DNA of 64,000 nucleotides from Monocercomonoides exilis (Eukaryota; Preaxostyla; Oxymonadida; Polymastigidae): positions 250,501 through 314,500 of the forward strand of contig LSRY02000006.1 of NCBI GenBank assembly GCA_001643675.2, read 5' to 3'. The notes below the pieces were generated by a model. It saw only the letters and a program-made list of their open reading frames with translations, did no database searches and had not been told where the DNA came from. Made by a program: the position numbers and the translations under genes. Below are positions 1 to 12,015 of the stretch, piece after piece (the first letter of the stretch is position 1; each line of letters opens with the position of its first letter).

Positions 1-2665
1 ACCTTGAATTCGCACAATAATCAACTGTCAAACACCTGAATGCATCAAATCCACAATGGTTGTGATCCATCCCATTTCTGCCACTCCAATCAACAATCAC
101 CTTTGTCCCCATTTTGCACAAATACACAAACAGCGGAATCACTCCGCTTTCATCCCCATTTTCACTCCCACTCAGCTTCAGCACATCTGATGGAATGGCG
201 CTTGTGTCAAAGAATGCAAATGAGCTGGCATTCACTTTTGACTCCAAAAGCACACCACTCCCACAGCTCACAAACACATCCTTCCCATATTCTGCCACAT
301 TCCCATTCACTTTCGAAAACTTCACATTCTGCCCAATTGTCAATCCACATCCCTCACTCTCCATCAGCACAAACATCCCTCCTCCTCTCCCTCCTCTCCC
401 TCCATTCCCTCCATTATTCTCTGCCTTGCATCCATCGATGATGCAGGTTCCGTTTAATGTGCATTTGCTGCTTTCTTGGAGGAAAACACACAGACCGCCT
501 CCGTTATTGCTTGAGGAGACATTTTCAAAATGACAGTCTTCAGCGATAATGCCGAACGAGAATGTTCCATGAGCTTCGATAACCCCTCCATTTCCCGATA
601 TCCTTTGGATCAAAGAAAAGTTTGTGTTCACCATATTCAGAACTGAGCCAGGCTGATTCACATTGCATGCGATGAAACTGTCAGACAAGAAATTCATGCC
701 AGCAATTCCGACTCCTGACAATTCCACATTCCCTGCGCATAAGCGCATGAAAGATGCTTGAAGCTGCAATGTGTTGTCAACCGATGATATTTCGCATTCG
801 TCCATTGTCAACGATCCATCGCCATCCATCACCACAAAAGGCATGCTTTTCCCACTCTCTGCATTCGCTTGGAGCATTGTCACTTTCTGAACACTAAAGG
901 CTCCGGATGAAACATGAAAGACAGACTCCAACGATGAAGAAGATTGCACAACACACTCATTCTTTGACAGTCCACAAACACTGAAATTGTTGGAAGCTAT
1001 TGATATTTGTTCTTCTTGGAACACACTTGGTCGCAGGATCAGAGTTTTGTTTGAATTGCTTGTTGTTCTCTCAAGTGAATATTTGATTGAACGGCACAAA
1101 GGTGCAAAACCACATTGTTCATAATCAATCCCCACTGAATAATCAGCTGTTATTTGGTGATTGTTTTCATAATCGCTCAGCCACGAACTCAGATCTGAAA
1201 TTTCAGTGCATTTGTAGTCTCCATCATCGCATCTTGTAATTCTTGGGGATTCACTTGAAGAGAAACAATCAGAAATGTTATTTTCCTCGATTTCCTTCCA
1301 CTGTTGATAATCCCATAAGTGAATATCATGCCCATATACGCTGTTTTCAGCTGTGTTATTATGGAAAAGGCAATATTTGATATTTATTGAAGGCATATCG
1401 GAAGTTTCTTCTTCAGAAAAAAGGATACAAGGAGCAAAGCCTTCGCTCCTGCAATTCTGCATCAAACAGTTTGATATCAATATCGATGTGCTTACGTGCC
1501 AGAAATATGTAACCGATGCGTACGAGCTTGAACTAGCATTATCAAAAAAGCAAGAAACTACATGACATGGATTGACTTTGCATGAAGCCCAATAAAAGCA
1601 AGTTTTGCTTTGAGATGAACAATTTGTAATAGAAGTTGCAAAAATTACTCCTGAATCAATATAATTTAGTTTAAATCCACCTGTTTCTCCTGGTGCTGAA
1701 CATTCGTTCACAATACATTTTTCAGAAACAAATTTTCCTGTAGATGAAAACATCGAAACAGCTCCCGTATCAGTTTTTGAAGAACATTGAATGAACAAAC
1801 AACTGTGCAAAATAATTGATGCATTTTTATTACCAAACAAAGCACCACCTGTTTCATCGCTTTGAACATTGAACGTGTCATCGTTAAACTCATTTTCTCC
1901 TTCTGAAAATGGTTGTCTTTCATGATAAGTTGTGTAGCATTTCAGAAATGAGGAATTATTGCAGCGAAAAGAGATCTTTGCTGGCGAAAGAATGCCTCCA
2001 GAATACGGACTCTCACAACCAATCATCATTGTGCTTTCCACCAAGACTCTTTCAGAACGTCCAATTCCTTTGTTGTATTTTCTCATTGTTTTTTGCAAAG
2101 TGATGTTTTGGAACAAAGCATCAGACACAGACACTGATGAAAGACAACTCGAAGAAAGAAATGGACCACTGCCAAAAACTTCAAATGAAGAAAACATCGA
2201 AGAAGACAAGCACAACTCGCTGCCATGAGGAAGAACATCCTTTGAATGATGAGCTATCAAAGACGATAATTGGCGATCCTGAACCACAAAACCGAAAGAG
2301 ATGTTTCTGAGAGATACTCGGCCTGCGAATGAATGAAGCAGATTTTTCGATTGCGGGATCGCATTGAACGAGCAACAGCAAATGTCCAATTGTGAATTCA
2401 GTTCGAGAGATGCAAAATGCCCCTCAGAATATAAGTTATAGGAAAGGGCAGATGAACAAATGGTGGAGTTTGTGAGAATCAAAAATGAGAGTTCATTTTT
2501 GATTTCCTCTTGTTTTCTCTTCTCGTGATTCGTTTGGCCAAAAGACAAGCCATGATCACCTGAATTCATAATTGTTGTTGCATGGTGGCAACAACCAATT
2601 CCCTCAAGGCTGTTTCCAAAAGCCACGAAAGAAAAGATAAGACACGATGAAATGAGCAGATTCAT
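1..2665 (-). CDS. Surface-protein gene A: beta-helix (pectin-lyase-like) ectodomain, 3' end outside window
   Basis: An open frame runs from an ATG at 2665 down to base 1 with no stop (checked codon by codon), giving 888 codons; it has no stop in view because it leaves the window. It starts with a signal-peptide-like segment (MNLLISSCLIFSFVA...) and continues with N-glycosylation sites, Cys-rich beta-helix turns and Gly-rich strands (NGGNGGRGG). It is the inverted, near-identical copy of the first 888 codons of gene B at 13808, and the frame is conserved across the whole aligned length, so it is not a pseudogene in the visible part. By analogy with genes B and C the missing 3' part should encode a TM helix and kinase-like tail. 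An in-frame ATG 24 codons upstream (about 2737) is also conserved, but the 2665 start puts the hydrophobic signal at the N terminus. Likely cell-surface or secreted; the ligand is unknown. Confidence 0.85.
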   Translation of the reverse strand, partial: MNLLISSCLIFSFVAFGNSLEGIGCCHHATTIMNSGDHGLSFGQTNHEKRKQEEIKNELSFLILTNSTICSSALSYNLYSEGHFASLELNSQLDICCCSFNAIPQSKNLLHSFAGRVSLRNISFGFVVQDRQLSSLIAHHSKDVLPHGSELCLSSSMFSSFEVFGSGPFLSSSCLSSVSVSDALFQNITLQKTMRKYNKGIGRSERVLVESTMMIGCESPYSGGILSPAKISFRCNNSSFLKCYTTYHERQPFSEGENEFNDDTFNVQSDETGGALFGNKNASIILHSCLFIQCSSKTDTGAVSMFSSTGKFVSEKCIVNECSAPGETGGFKLNYIDSGVIFATSITNCSSQSKTCFYWASCKVNPCHVVSCFFDNASSSSYASVTYFWHVSTSILISNCLMQNCRSEGFAPCILFSEEETSDMPSINIKYCLFHNNTAENSVYGHDIHLWDYQQWKEIEENNISDCFSSSESPRITRCDDGDYKCTEISDLSSWLSDYENNHQITADYSVGIDYEQCGFAPLCRSIKYSLERTTSNSNKTLILRPSVFQEEQISIASNNFSVCGLSKNECVVQSSSSLESVFHVSSGAFSVQKVTMLQANAESGKSMPFVVMDGDGSLTMDECEISSVDNTLQLQASFMRLCAGNVELSGVGIAGMNFLSDSFIACNVNQPGSVLNMVNTNFSLIQRISGNGGVIEAHGTFSFGIIAEDCHFENVSSSNNGGGLCVFLQESSKCTLNGTCIIDGCKAENNGGNGGRGGRGGGMFVLMESEGCGLTIGQNVKFSKVNGNVAEYGKDVFVSCGSGVLLESKVNASSFAFFDTSAIPSDVLKLSGSENGDESGVIPLFVYLCKMGTKVIVDWSGRNGMDHNHCGFDAFRCLTVDYCANSR

Positions 2666-4457
2666 CGAATGCTGATTATGCACAACCAGATTATATGTCG
2701 GATCCGAATAGACATAATGATTTTTCTCCCGATTCATTTTGATTTTCTTTGAAAGCGAAAAATCGAAAAGCAAGCAAAAACAAAAAACAATATCGAGCCA
2801 ATATTCATTGCAACATGAAGAATTTTTCAGAAAACAATAAAAGATGATTTTTTCACAATGGGAGCAATGATAATTTATCATTTGCTAAAATTTAAAAATA
2901 AAGAGAATTATTTTTCAAAGAAGAATCCAATTTCTTTTCTGTACAAGCCAAAAACAACTGATTTTTTCCCCGTTGCATGTTCCGAATGAATACCAATTGT
3001 TCATGAAAGGAACAATTTCCCCACACAGAATAATCTATTTTCTGCCTGGGAATATCAACACAAAAACTCCAATAATGACATTGTTCAAATTCAGAAATCG
3101 GTTTCCAACAGATCAATCCATTCAATAATTTATTTATTCGAAAAAGTTAAAGAAGAAGAAGTCAAAGAAGAAGAACAACCTTCAGAACTGAAAGGCTGAA
3201 CGATAGAATGAAAGAATATCAGAATAGTTGGGCAGATTCAAAAGCTGAATTTGTGATGAAAAATTTCTGAACAGAGTCAGTTTGCATTTTGAATGTTTTG
3301 ATAAAATCCACAAATTTCAAATGAATTCAAACAATGAGATGTTGAAAAATCTTTTTCTTTCTTTTTGTTTTGAATTGACCATTTGTTGTGATGAAAGTGT
3401 TGAAAACAAACCAAACAATGAAATTGCCAAAGAACAACAGCCAAAGCGATTGTCTGTGATTTCCAAAGTGAAGACCACTTCCTTTTGTGGATTGAGCATC
3501 TTTGTTGTTGCTGTCTGTTGCCTTTGGAGACTCCTGCATTCAGAAGCATTGAGAATGGAAATAATGCTCATCATTCTTTTTTTGAAACAAGCAAACCGAA
3601 ATGCCTCCAAAATTTTTTGAGTGCAAACAAAAGGAAACAAAGCAAGAATCAAAGTTGGAAATAGAAAATTACAGGACTTTGAACATTTCATCAAGGCATC
3701 CAAAGAAAGGGCGTTGTATTTATCTTTTTCTCAGAAAAATGCCTGTGTGTCTGAAATGCAATCAGCTTTGTTGCAGCAGCTCCAACACAAAGAATCCCAA
3801 TGGCTTTTTGGCGAGTTGATGTTGAATTATTGGAACAAGATGGTTGATGATCTTTTTTTGAAGAAAACACAACATCGTCTTCTGTGCGTCTCACATGCAG
3901 AAATGCATATTCCATCAATCCTTCTTTGTGAGGGTTTCTTTCGTCAGACAACAAAATGAATGCGTTGCTGTGATCTGTTTGGATTTGGAGAACAACGCTT
4001 TTCCCAAACATATTATTGTCTCATCAACCACTTGGGGATGATGAGAAGTGAGTTGTTTCAGAATAAGATGACATTTCACAAAGTGAAATCGGCAAAACCA
4101 AATGGATCGTATTATTTCATCATTGCATTGACTGTGCTGACATGATGGTGGTGCTTGATGTTTTCATGGGACTTTTGCTCGTTGCAATGGTTTGCTGAAT
4201 GCTCCAAATGTGAATAACAAACAACTGAGTGCATTTATTATTTGATTGATTTGTTTTGTTTTTTCAAAAGAATTTCAATTTGCATGCCTGGTTGCATTAT
4301 CATGTGTTATTTTGAATCGATTGTATTGGTGAGATTTTTTTTTCAGAATGACTTTTTTGGAAGAAACTGAGAAATTCATGGGTGTGCACTTCTTGAAAAG
4401 GAACAAATTTGGAGTCAATACTGAATATGGAAATGGATTTCGAACAACAGATTGTTG
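2666..4457. other. Upstream flank of gene A, duplicated upstream of gene B; no supported gene
   Basis: About 1.8 kb upstream of the gene A start is shared with 12016-13807. Both strands hold ORFs of 60-130 codons, but single-base differences between the two copies (for example in the A-run at about 3855 against 12625, and in the T-rich run at about 3715 against 12765) shift every long frame. I see no family resemblance. It presumably contains the gene A promoter; no specific motif can be supported. It may also carry a decayed gene fragment. Confidence 0.5.
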
Positions 4458-4991
4458 GATAAAGAGTGAAAGGAAGATTATTATAGAAGTTAAAAATTGA
4501 AAACTATAATTTTTTCCCAAACATTTAAAAAAAGAAAAATATGTAAATTGTGATTAATGAAAAATACGAAAAAAAAAAACATTTTGATTATAAGTTTTCC
4601 ACTGGCTTGTGTGAAGATGTTGCTATGGCAAAAAAGAAAATGGGTTAGAAAAAAAGATCAAAATTTTACAAAAACTCTATTTTTGCCAATGAATGTGATC
4701 CGTTTTGGCTGGTAAGATCTTTTTATCATTGACGCATCGCTCATGATAATATTCGATATTGATTAAAGAATAATAATCATTCTTTTGCGAATGAAAAACT
4801 TTTAAAATAGAAAATATATGTTTTTTATCCAAAAACAAAAATATCAAATTTGAATTTTTTTGTTATAAAGAATTGATTATTGAAAATGTGATTCATAAAA
4901 AATAGTTCAATTTGCTTCTTCCTCAAGCCTCTATTTCAAATAAATATCCAATAAAAAAAGAAAGGATGGAAGAAAACAAAAAACTTTTCAT
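4458..4991. other. AT-rich intergenic stretch
   Basis: Very AT-rich spacer between the inverted-repeat edge and the 3' end of SPT16. No coding potential or repeat is evident. It must hold the SPT16 3' untranslated region and polyadenylation signal, which I cannot place with confidence. Confidence 0.6.
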
Positions 4992-7900
4992 TTATCTTCT
5001 ACCAAAACGTTCCATATCAGCCTTTCTTGCTTCCTCTTCCAATTCATCCCAGTCTTTTCCTTCTTCCTCTTCTTCATCAGGTTCGAATTCACTTTCTTCT
5101 TCTTCATCGCTAACGTAATCACTTGAAAACTCATCGCTGTCATGCTCTGATGCATCGTCACTTCCTTCTTCATCTTCCTCATCTTCATCCTTAAAATAAT
5201 TGGTTTTTATATTTCATAAATTAAAAAGTTTTCAGAATTTTGTTGAAAAGGAAATTCACAAAAAAAAAATATAATCAAGCAAACCCCATTTTCAGAAGCG
5301 TTTGGATCATATTCACTTTCTTCTTCCACTTCTTTTTCTTCCTCTTCAGGATCAGGCTAAAAAGTGATTCAAATATTTTTGAAAAAAAATAGAATCATCA
5401 ATTAAAATACATATCGATATATCGAAACATTATCCAAACAAAAATATATTAGTTCAATCCATACCTCTAAGAAAGACCATCCACCTTCCTTTTCGAATCC
5501 CTCTGGATCGGCTCTGATGTCTGACAAAATCTTTACCCAGTTTAACGTTCTAACTCCTTCGTAATGAGGAATATGCAACGAATCCAACCATTTTTTGATC
5601 ATATCAATCTTCTTCATATCAATTGATTTCACAGACTGAGGATTACGCTTTAATGACTTAAATATAACGACCATATCGCAATTACGAAGTGAAAAGTCAA
5701 CACGCTCAAAGTAAATCAGCTGTATCTCATCTAAGAATATAACAGTGAAAGGGAATGTAACAAGCTCCACCAAGCAATGCTGAGTTGGCATATGAAATGC
5801 CATTTCCTTTTGAGACACGCCATGAAATCCCAACTTTGTCGAAGGGATATCAAACAATATCTGCTGGCTTCCACCAGTTGATGCAAGTGTTTCTGTATAT
5901 TGCTCTATACGTCTTGCAAAGTTCTTGAATGAATTGTTAATCCTCTTTTTCTGTTCCTGTTCTCTTCGTTCTTCTTCAATTTCATCTACATCATAGCTTC
6001 GCATTGACCTGGCATCTGCATTTTTAAGGAGTGATAATTAGTATATGTTAATAAAAATAAGAGAAAAGAAATATGTTAATAAATAGTTAAACTCCAACAA
6101 AATATTAATTCTGAATAGAAATATTTCTTTAAATTATAAACATTTTTTCAGATTTCTATTGTACAATAATAACATATCCATATTTTGATTATAGCATCCA
6201 CTCATAAACACACCTAAAGCTCTTGATTGCTCGACAACTTCGACATAAAACTGAACATCTCTTGTTTTCTTTTTGTTGACGATGATGTCATTCCACAGAT
6301 GAAAGTGTATCAGCACAATCAAATCATTATGCGCCAATTGAAGGAACGCTTGTCGAATATTACTGAATGGAAGTTGGATCTCATCCTAAAAAATATATTA
6401 ATATCACAAAAAATACATTTAGCAGAAACAAAAATTTTATGTTAAATTACAGAGGTAAATCATTTCAAATTTGTCAAGAATTAAAAAATTGCACAAACCC
6501 CCTTGTTTGTTATGTATCTCAGACCATTAATGTGGCATTCCAACCTTCCGACAGTGTTCTTTTTGAAAGAAGGACGCGAAAACAATCTATCGAGTCCTGG
6601 CAACTGTGTGTCTGAGCTCAAAATCAGCTTCTCCTGCTTTGCCAATGAGGATTTATCTCTATCTGCTCGCTCTTTTGCACGAGTCTCCTTCAGCATCGTC
6701 TTCACCTGCCGCTCAAGTTGGACAACCTCCGCTTTGTTAGCAGAGCGGTACACGATTTCAGCCAGGAATATCTTATCTGGATGCTGAACTGCGCCAGGCG
6801 ACACTGTTGCGCCGTCTCTCGCTGCCAGCGACAGTGTTGACTGCAACGTGCCTGACGTGTGTAGATTTATTCTCAGCGAGCTGAACAGATTTTCCTCAGC
6901 GTGCGAGACTGATTTGATTGTCGACATGTGAAGTGGAACTGGCACTCCGCAGATTGGCACAAACAACACTCCGTTGTCTCTGTCAATCGTTGCAGAAAGT
7001 TGTGGCCTGCTCAAATTTGGCTTGCCTCCTTTTTCCTGCATTCCTTGCAAGGTGCCAAGCACACCACCAGGAAGTGCAGATGCGATTGTCTGGCGAATAG
7101 TAGCGGGGATTGAATTGAACGCTTTGTAAGCCACAGGAATAGGCCTCTTCTCAATCTCCTTTAATATTTCGCTTCCTTTCAGAGAAGATGGAACAGAAGA
7201 AGAAGATGATGATGATGAAGCCTGGGGCTTTGTTGGTTCTCCCTGAAAATATTCAAAAATTTATCATTTAAAATATATAAAATTGAGAATAAGTTTTAAA
7301 CAAAGATACAAATTATCGTTTTTTTTAAAAAAGCAAGATCGTAAGAATAAATTCAAAAGTCAACCATCCTTTCTCATTCTTTTCAATTTCAAAATTATCC
7401 AATAAACTCTTTCTCTTTTCCAAATTTTTCATCTGACAAACTGCTGTAGCAAATGAGATATCCCTTGGCGCACGAGAAGCACTTCGTGTAAGGATGACAG
7501 GATCAGCTCCGTTTGCAGAAATTAAGATTGTGTCTGACAGTAGTAAAGAATACAACTTCTTCTCTTTTTTGTTTGCTGATGCGGCAGTCTCCAAATGTCT
7601 GAATACAACGCGCACAATGACACATTCAGATGGGCTTAACGGGAATGATTTTGCTGCTGAAGAAGAAGAAGAAGTAGCTGAAGCTGAAGCTGAAGAAGAT
7701 GCCGTTGAAAATGAAGGTAACTCTAATTTCCATTCCGGATCAATTGGCAGAATTCCGCTCTTCGATGTTGAGCACATTAAAAAATGCCACAGAATATTAA
7801 ATGCAAATAGAGAAAATAATGAAAATTGAATAAAAAAGCATTTTAAATAAAAGAATTATAGTCGAAAAAATAAAAATTCATTCAATTTCATTGATTTCTT

Positions 7901-9724
7901 TTTTTTATTAAAAAGGCGGTCAAAATATATTCAGCATACAAGGTATCCGATTTCTGGATCGACGTGCTTTCTGATCCATTCGTTTGCCTTCTTCTCCAAC
8001 TCTCCGTCATTTTCTTTTTCTTCTTGTTTATTCTCATTTCCGACAATTTGAAGTTCAATCAACGATTTCCTCAAAAATTGCTCCGCTTGCAGCCCAATTG
8101 AGGCAGTTGTCGATTCTTTGCTTCCTTCCCCTTCTCCTTCTGTCCTCAAAAGAGAAATAATGAAGTTCTCTGTTTTTAACAGCAATTTGTACAATTTCAT
8201 TTGTTCCTGACAAGTCATTTTGAAAAAATACAAATAAATAGCATTTTCGAATGATTGAATCATATGCAGTCAGATATTGAAAACAGCAAGAAAAGAGTTA
8301 TCATTTCTGGTATTTGACATCGACATTTCCTTTGCAAACCTCTGTGTTATTGATAAACAATGTACGACCAACATTCGTGCAATATCCTTTGTATCTAACA
8401 CCCAATTCGCTTCTCATGCATTGAAAAGTCAGCATCTCCTTGTTTGGTGCCTCTTCCTTTCTGTTTCAATTAAAAAGAAAGTTGCGATAAAAAAAGTGTT
8501 AGATGCTCATCAAACCTTATCTGATCGTTTCCAGATTTTATTTGTGGAGCATAGCACTCTTCCATCTTTTCTGTCTGAACTGCATCTAAGAATTGCACTT
8601 CTGCAGCATTTTTTTCGTCTTCGCTTATTTCCTTCTTCAACTGTTCCTTTAGAGGTTTTGGATCCTCAATTGCTGCAGAAATGGCTTGAGAGATATCTTC
8701 CTCACTTTTAGCTTTATCTTCATCCACCATATCAAGAAGAGAACGAGTTGCCACTCTGTCCATTACAAGCCATGACAAATGCCCAGAGTCAACAATGGTA
8801 TTCTAAAATTTTAAAATAATTTTTTTTCAAAGTTTTGTGTTTACAACATTTGATAATAAAAATTTTCAAAATTAATTATATCAAACTACTTCGTCCTCAT
8901 CTTTTGCACGTAACAAAGACAAGACTCCAGTTGCAATATTTACGCTTTGAGCTTTTTCAATTGATCCCATAGCCTTTTGCACGCGTTTTGCAAAAGCCTT
9001 CTTTGGAGCAAATGGAATTTCTCCAACTCTAACAGATTCACTCAAGCCCAATGAATCTATTTCTGCTTTCCAATATTCGTCAAATACTTGTTCAGCTGCC
9101 TCCGATTCTTTTGGATCCTTGTCTTTCCTTCCTTTTGATGATGGCATTGGAACACGTTTAACTTCAATCAAATTTTGTGCTGGATCTGCATTTTTCAATG
9201 GTTCTAATATATCGGCTATATATCATATTATTTTTATAATTCAATGGAACGCAACAATAGCAGCTTTTAATTCAACACGTTACGAAAAAGAAGTCAAACC
9301 TTTCTTTTCAGTGGCAAAAACAACAAGTTTGTCCTTTTTAATTGTGATCCACACATTTGGTAATTCATATCCAAAAATCCATATTTGAAGTACGTTAATT
9401 AAATGGTATGATTCATCCCCATCTGATGGAAAAAGATAATGAAATTAAAAAAAATATTCAAATATGAAGGAAGATAAAAACGAAAAAATTTATCATACCA
9501 AAAGGCGGAAGAGATATTATATCAGCATTTCCATATTGTTCAGAATTATCCTATTCGTTAAAATCAATATTATTTGAAGAATCAAAGCAAAATATTATTG
9601 TTTGCGGTTTTATTGAGAAGTTGTAAACTTTCCAATGCTGCAAAAATGTTCTAACATGATGCTCAAATATGTTTTTGTCAATTAGCACAGATGCCGAGCT
9701 TGTTGTAGCTGTTGGCGTTGACAT
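4992..9724 (-). CDS. SPT16: FACT complex subunit Spt16 (13 exons)
   Basis: Histone chaperone that with Pob3/SSRP1 forms FACT and handles H2A-H2B during transcription and replication; nuclear. Model: complement(join(4992..5189, 5285..5356, 5465..6015, 6214..6385, 6499..7242, 7442..7759, 7940..8206, 8340..8460, 8516..8802, 8887..9215, 9300..9422, 9499..9550, 9629..9724)), 1109 aa, close to the usual 1000-1050. All phases close. Order seen: N-terminal aminopeptidase-like lobe (IWIFGYELPNVW; SELGVRYKGYCTNVGRTL), linker, dimerisation and middle domains (ATIDRDNGVLFVPICGVPVP; LECHINGLRY; LIVLIHFHLWND; DVQFYVEV), second PH module (FERVDFSLRNCDMVVIFK; HYEGVRTLNWVKIL; GGWSFLE), acidic tail, and the conserved GKDWDELEEEARKAD end. 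Start ATG at 9724 precedes the family N terminus. Introns are 55-199 bp, mostly GTTTGN or GTATGN...AG. The 7761-7939 intron boundary is the least certain. Confidence 0.93.
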
Positions 9725-10219
9725 GAAGAAAAAGAAATTTGAAGTTATTGATCTCAGCCATAATAAACATTTTTAACTTTCAAAATTCTTCGAATTATCT
9801 CATTTTTTTCCGAAGTCAATCTGGAATTAATAAATAGAAAACTTATAGCGCAATCTTCATTTTTATTTTTGGTAAATTTTTTGAAATATGATGTGTAAAC
9901 GGACAAACAGTTCAATAAATACTCTTAAACGAAAAAAGAATTGAGTAAATAGAGTACACTTTAAACTCTAACAAGAACGTTAATCTCTTATCATGACACA
10001 ATTCTCGCCATGAAGCAATAAAAATTCTCGATTGCATTGTTCGTTGACAAAATATTGCATTCTTTCAACTTGGATATTTTTTCTTTCTTGGAATAACCTC
10101 AATCATCCCATGATCAGCTCTTCTCGCAGCTTAATAATGTTTTCATAAAAGAATTTTAAAGAAATAGAAAATAAAATGATGCAAATAATGTCAATGTTAA
10201 ATGTATCAATGATAATTTT
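9725..10219. other. Intergenic spacer between RPP30 and SPT16
   Basis: About 500 bp of AT-rich sequence between two genes on the minus strand. It must contain the RPP30 3' end and the SPT16 promoter. I see no ORF, repeat or recognisable motif. Confidence 0.6.
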
Positions 10220-11321
10220 TCAACCTCCAACAGAAAGTGCACTTGCTATATTGTTTCTGATACAAGATGGGATTGCTCGAGAAGGAAGCTCAACAATAGC
10301 AAGGCTGATAAGTCATGAAAAGAAAATATGTTCGGAAAATTACCAATGGAACGATAAAAATAGCAAAATTCGTTTAAAGCCAAGAAAGAATAAAGCAAAG
10401 ATATTTTTATTTGAAAATTATTTTGTATGATAAAGAATGCAAAAGGAATTGCAAACAAATGCATTAAATCCAAAGGATTTTTCATTAGAAAAGGTAAATT
10501 CGCTCCAAAAGACAAAATTATCCCTTTGTTACGGGTAAGAATAATTAATTGTCGCAGATTAGAGATTAATTGCCTTCTGAATACAGAATTTGATAATGCA
10601 TTTCCATAGCAGATCTCAAAATGCAACCCTCGTTTCAAAGCTCCTCGAACATGAGGGATTCGTGGCCTGTATGTCCATTGAGATTCTGCGTCTAACTGAA
10701 TAATTTCAATTGGAAGCTTTAACATCAAATGAGTTAAAAAGAAATTGTTAAAATACATTTTAAAATTCAAACGTGAGTGCAAGCTGCTTTAAAAGTTGAT
10801 TCTGTTTTTGGAGCCACTGCTACAATGTCAAAAGTTCGTAAAAAACTATTTTCTGGCTTCTGAATTGACCAAGAACAATTAAGAGTCATGAAATATAAGA
10901 AATATAAAAATCACACAATCCGTGACATAGCCGTATCCAATTCTAAAACTATCGTAACTCTCCGAAATAGTCTAATTCTTCCAACAAAACTTCCTCCAAT
11001 TGAAGAAGAACTTCTTTTTTTCAAAAAAATTAATTGTTTTAATATTAAAAATACAAAACTGAATTGCATTTAAGGGAAACAAAAGCTCCTTCAGTCGTTG
11101 AAGATTAGGCTCTTGTGTTTTATATTGGTGGTGAGGTTTAAAGGAACCATCAACAACGTGATTTAATATTAAAGTCTTGTATCCTTCTGAAAAATCATTT
11201 ATTCAACAATTTTTAAAAAAAAAACGTTTTAAATAAATGGCAAACGATTAATTGAATTCTTTATAAGTTTGAGAAGCTGCTGTTCATCAGATGAACTTAA
11301 AATATTGGCTTCACAATACAT
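10220..11321 (-). CDS. RPP30: RNase P/MRP protein subunit Rpp30 (6 exons)
   Basis: Protein subunit of nuclear RNase P (5' maturation of pre-tRNA) and RNase MRP, with a TIM-barrel-like fold. Model: complement(join(10220..10304, 10457..10716, 10773..10859, 10917..11013, 11081..11186, 11246..11321)), 236 aa against about 260-300 in the family; all six phases close. Recognisable blocks in order: MYCEANIL start (family M..F.DL.L); QGYKTLILNHVV (GY..VAINH); RIRLFRRVTIVL; RTFDIVAVAPKTESTFKAAC (YDVVAV.P.....F..AC); IPHVRGALKRGLHFEICYG (P.N.AI.RGL.FE..Y); RRQLISNLRQLI...NKGIILSFGA; and a short C-terminal helix ending SVGG with stop TGA. Five introns of 56-152 bp begin GTTTG, GTTTC or GTGTG. It lies with SPT16 in the spacer of inverted repeat 1, so it is probably single-copy DNA flanked by the repeat arms. 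Confidence 0.9.
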
Positions 11322-12015
11322 TTTTATTCTGTTTCTGAACCATAATAAAAAATTTCCAAGTTTGTTTTAAAAAAACTTATATGAATATTTGAAAAATTGA
11401 TTTTGAACAAAATTTTCCATTTAAATGAGGAAAATATCATTTTTATTAATTTCAAAAGTTAGAAAAAGACGGGTTTTTTAGACATTCAATGGAAAAATAA
11501 TATTACCTTTTTTATTCAAAAGACAAATTTTTGAAATGATAATTAATGAATTTGATTTCAACTTTTCAAAATATGTGTTCCGTTTTTTAAAGCTTAATTA
11601 TTTTTATTCTTTTTGAAAAATCTGAAATGAATTCAACAAAATTCAATTGATGAATCCACAAATCCAATTAACATACCTTGCAAAATAAAAATGAATTGTG
11701 AAAATCATAAATTAAGTGAAACAAAATCAAAAGAAAAGAAAGCAAACAACAAAAGATAGTGCTTTGATAAAAACACTCCTCTTCTTTTTCAGCAATGAAA
11801 CTAGATTTTGTTAAATTCTATAACACATATATAATTATAGCGCTTCAGCAACCGAAATCCCAATCTGATTCCACTTCTTTTCCATCCTCAGGACTATCTT
11901 GAATGAACATTGTTTTGTTGGCTTCAAGGTGCTTTCGTTCTTTTTACCTCTTTGTTGCTGAATAGATTCTATGTAGTGTTTTTCATTTTATCTTTCATTA
12001 CATCGTCTATTCACT
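11322..12015. other. AT-rich upstream region of RPP30
   Basis: About 700 bp of highly AT-rich sequence between the RPP30 start codon and the edge of inverted repeat 1. No gene, RNA or repeat is evident; presumably it holds the RPP30 promoter. Confidence 0.6.

Larger units (their letters stand above)
1..4457. repeat. Inverted repeat 1, left arm (partner 12016-16472)
   Basis: Read on the minus strand, this segment matches 12016-16472 on the plus strand, with aligned positions summing to about 16473. It covers the upstream DNA and 5' half of gene A. The inner edge is sharp: after the ACAACAGATTGTT stretch near 4455 the two copies become unrelated. The outer end lies beyond the window. Most of the arm is nearly identical; codons in 1345-1860 are clearly more diverged (see findings). 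Confidence 0.92.

Noticed and set aside
10176-10430. Plus-strand ORFs over the RPP30 locus
   Set aside because: The minus strand gives a complete Rpp30 match with consistent splice phases.
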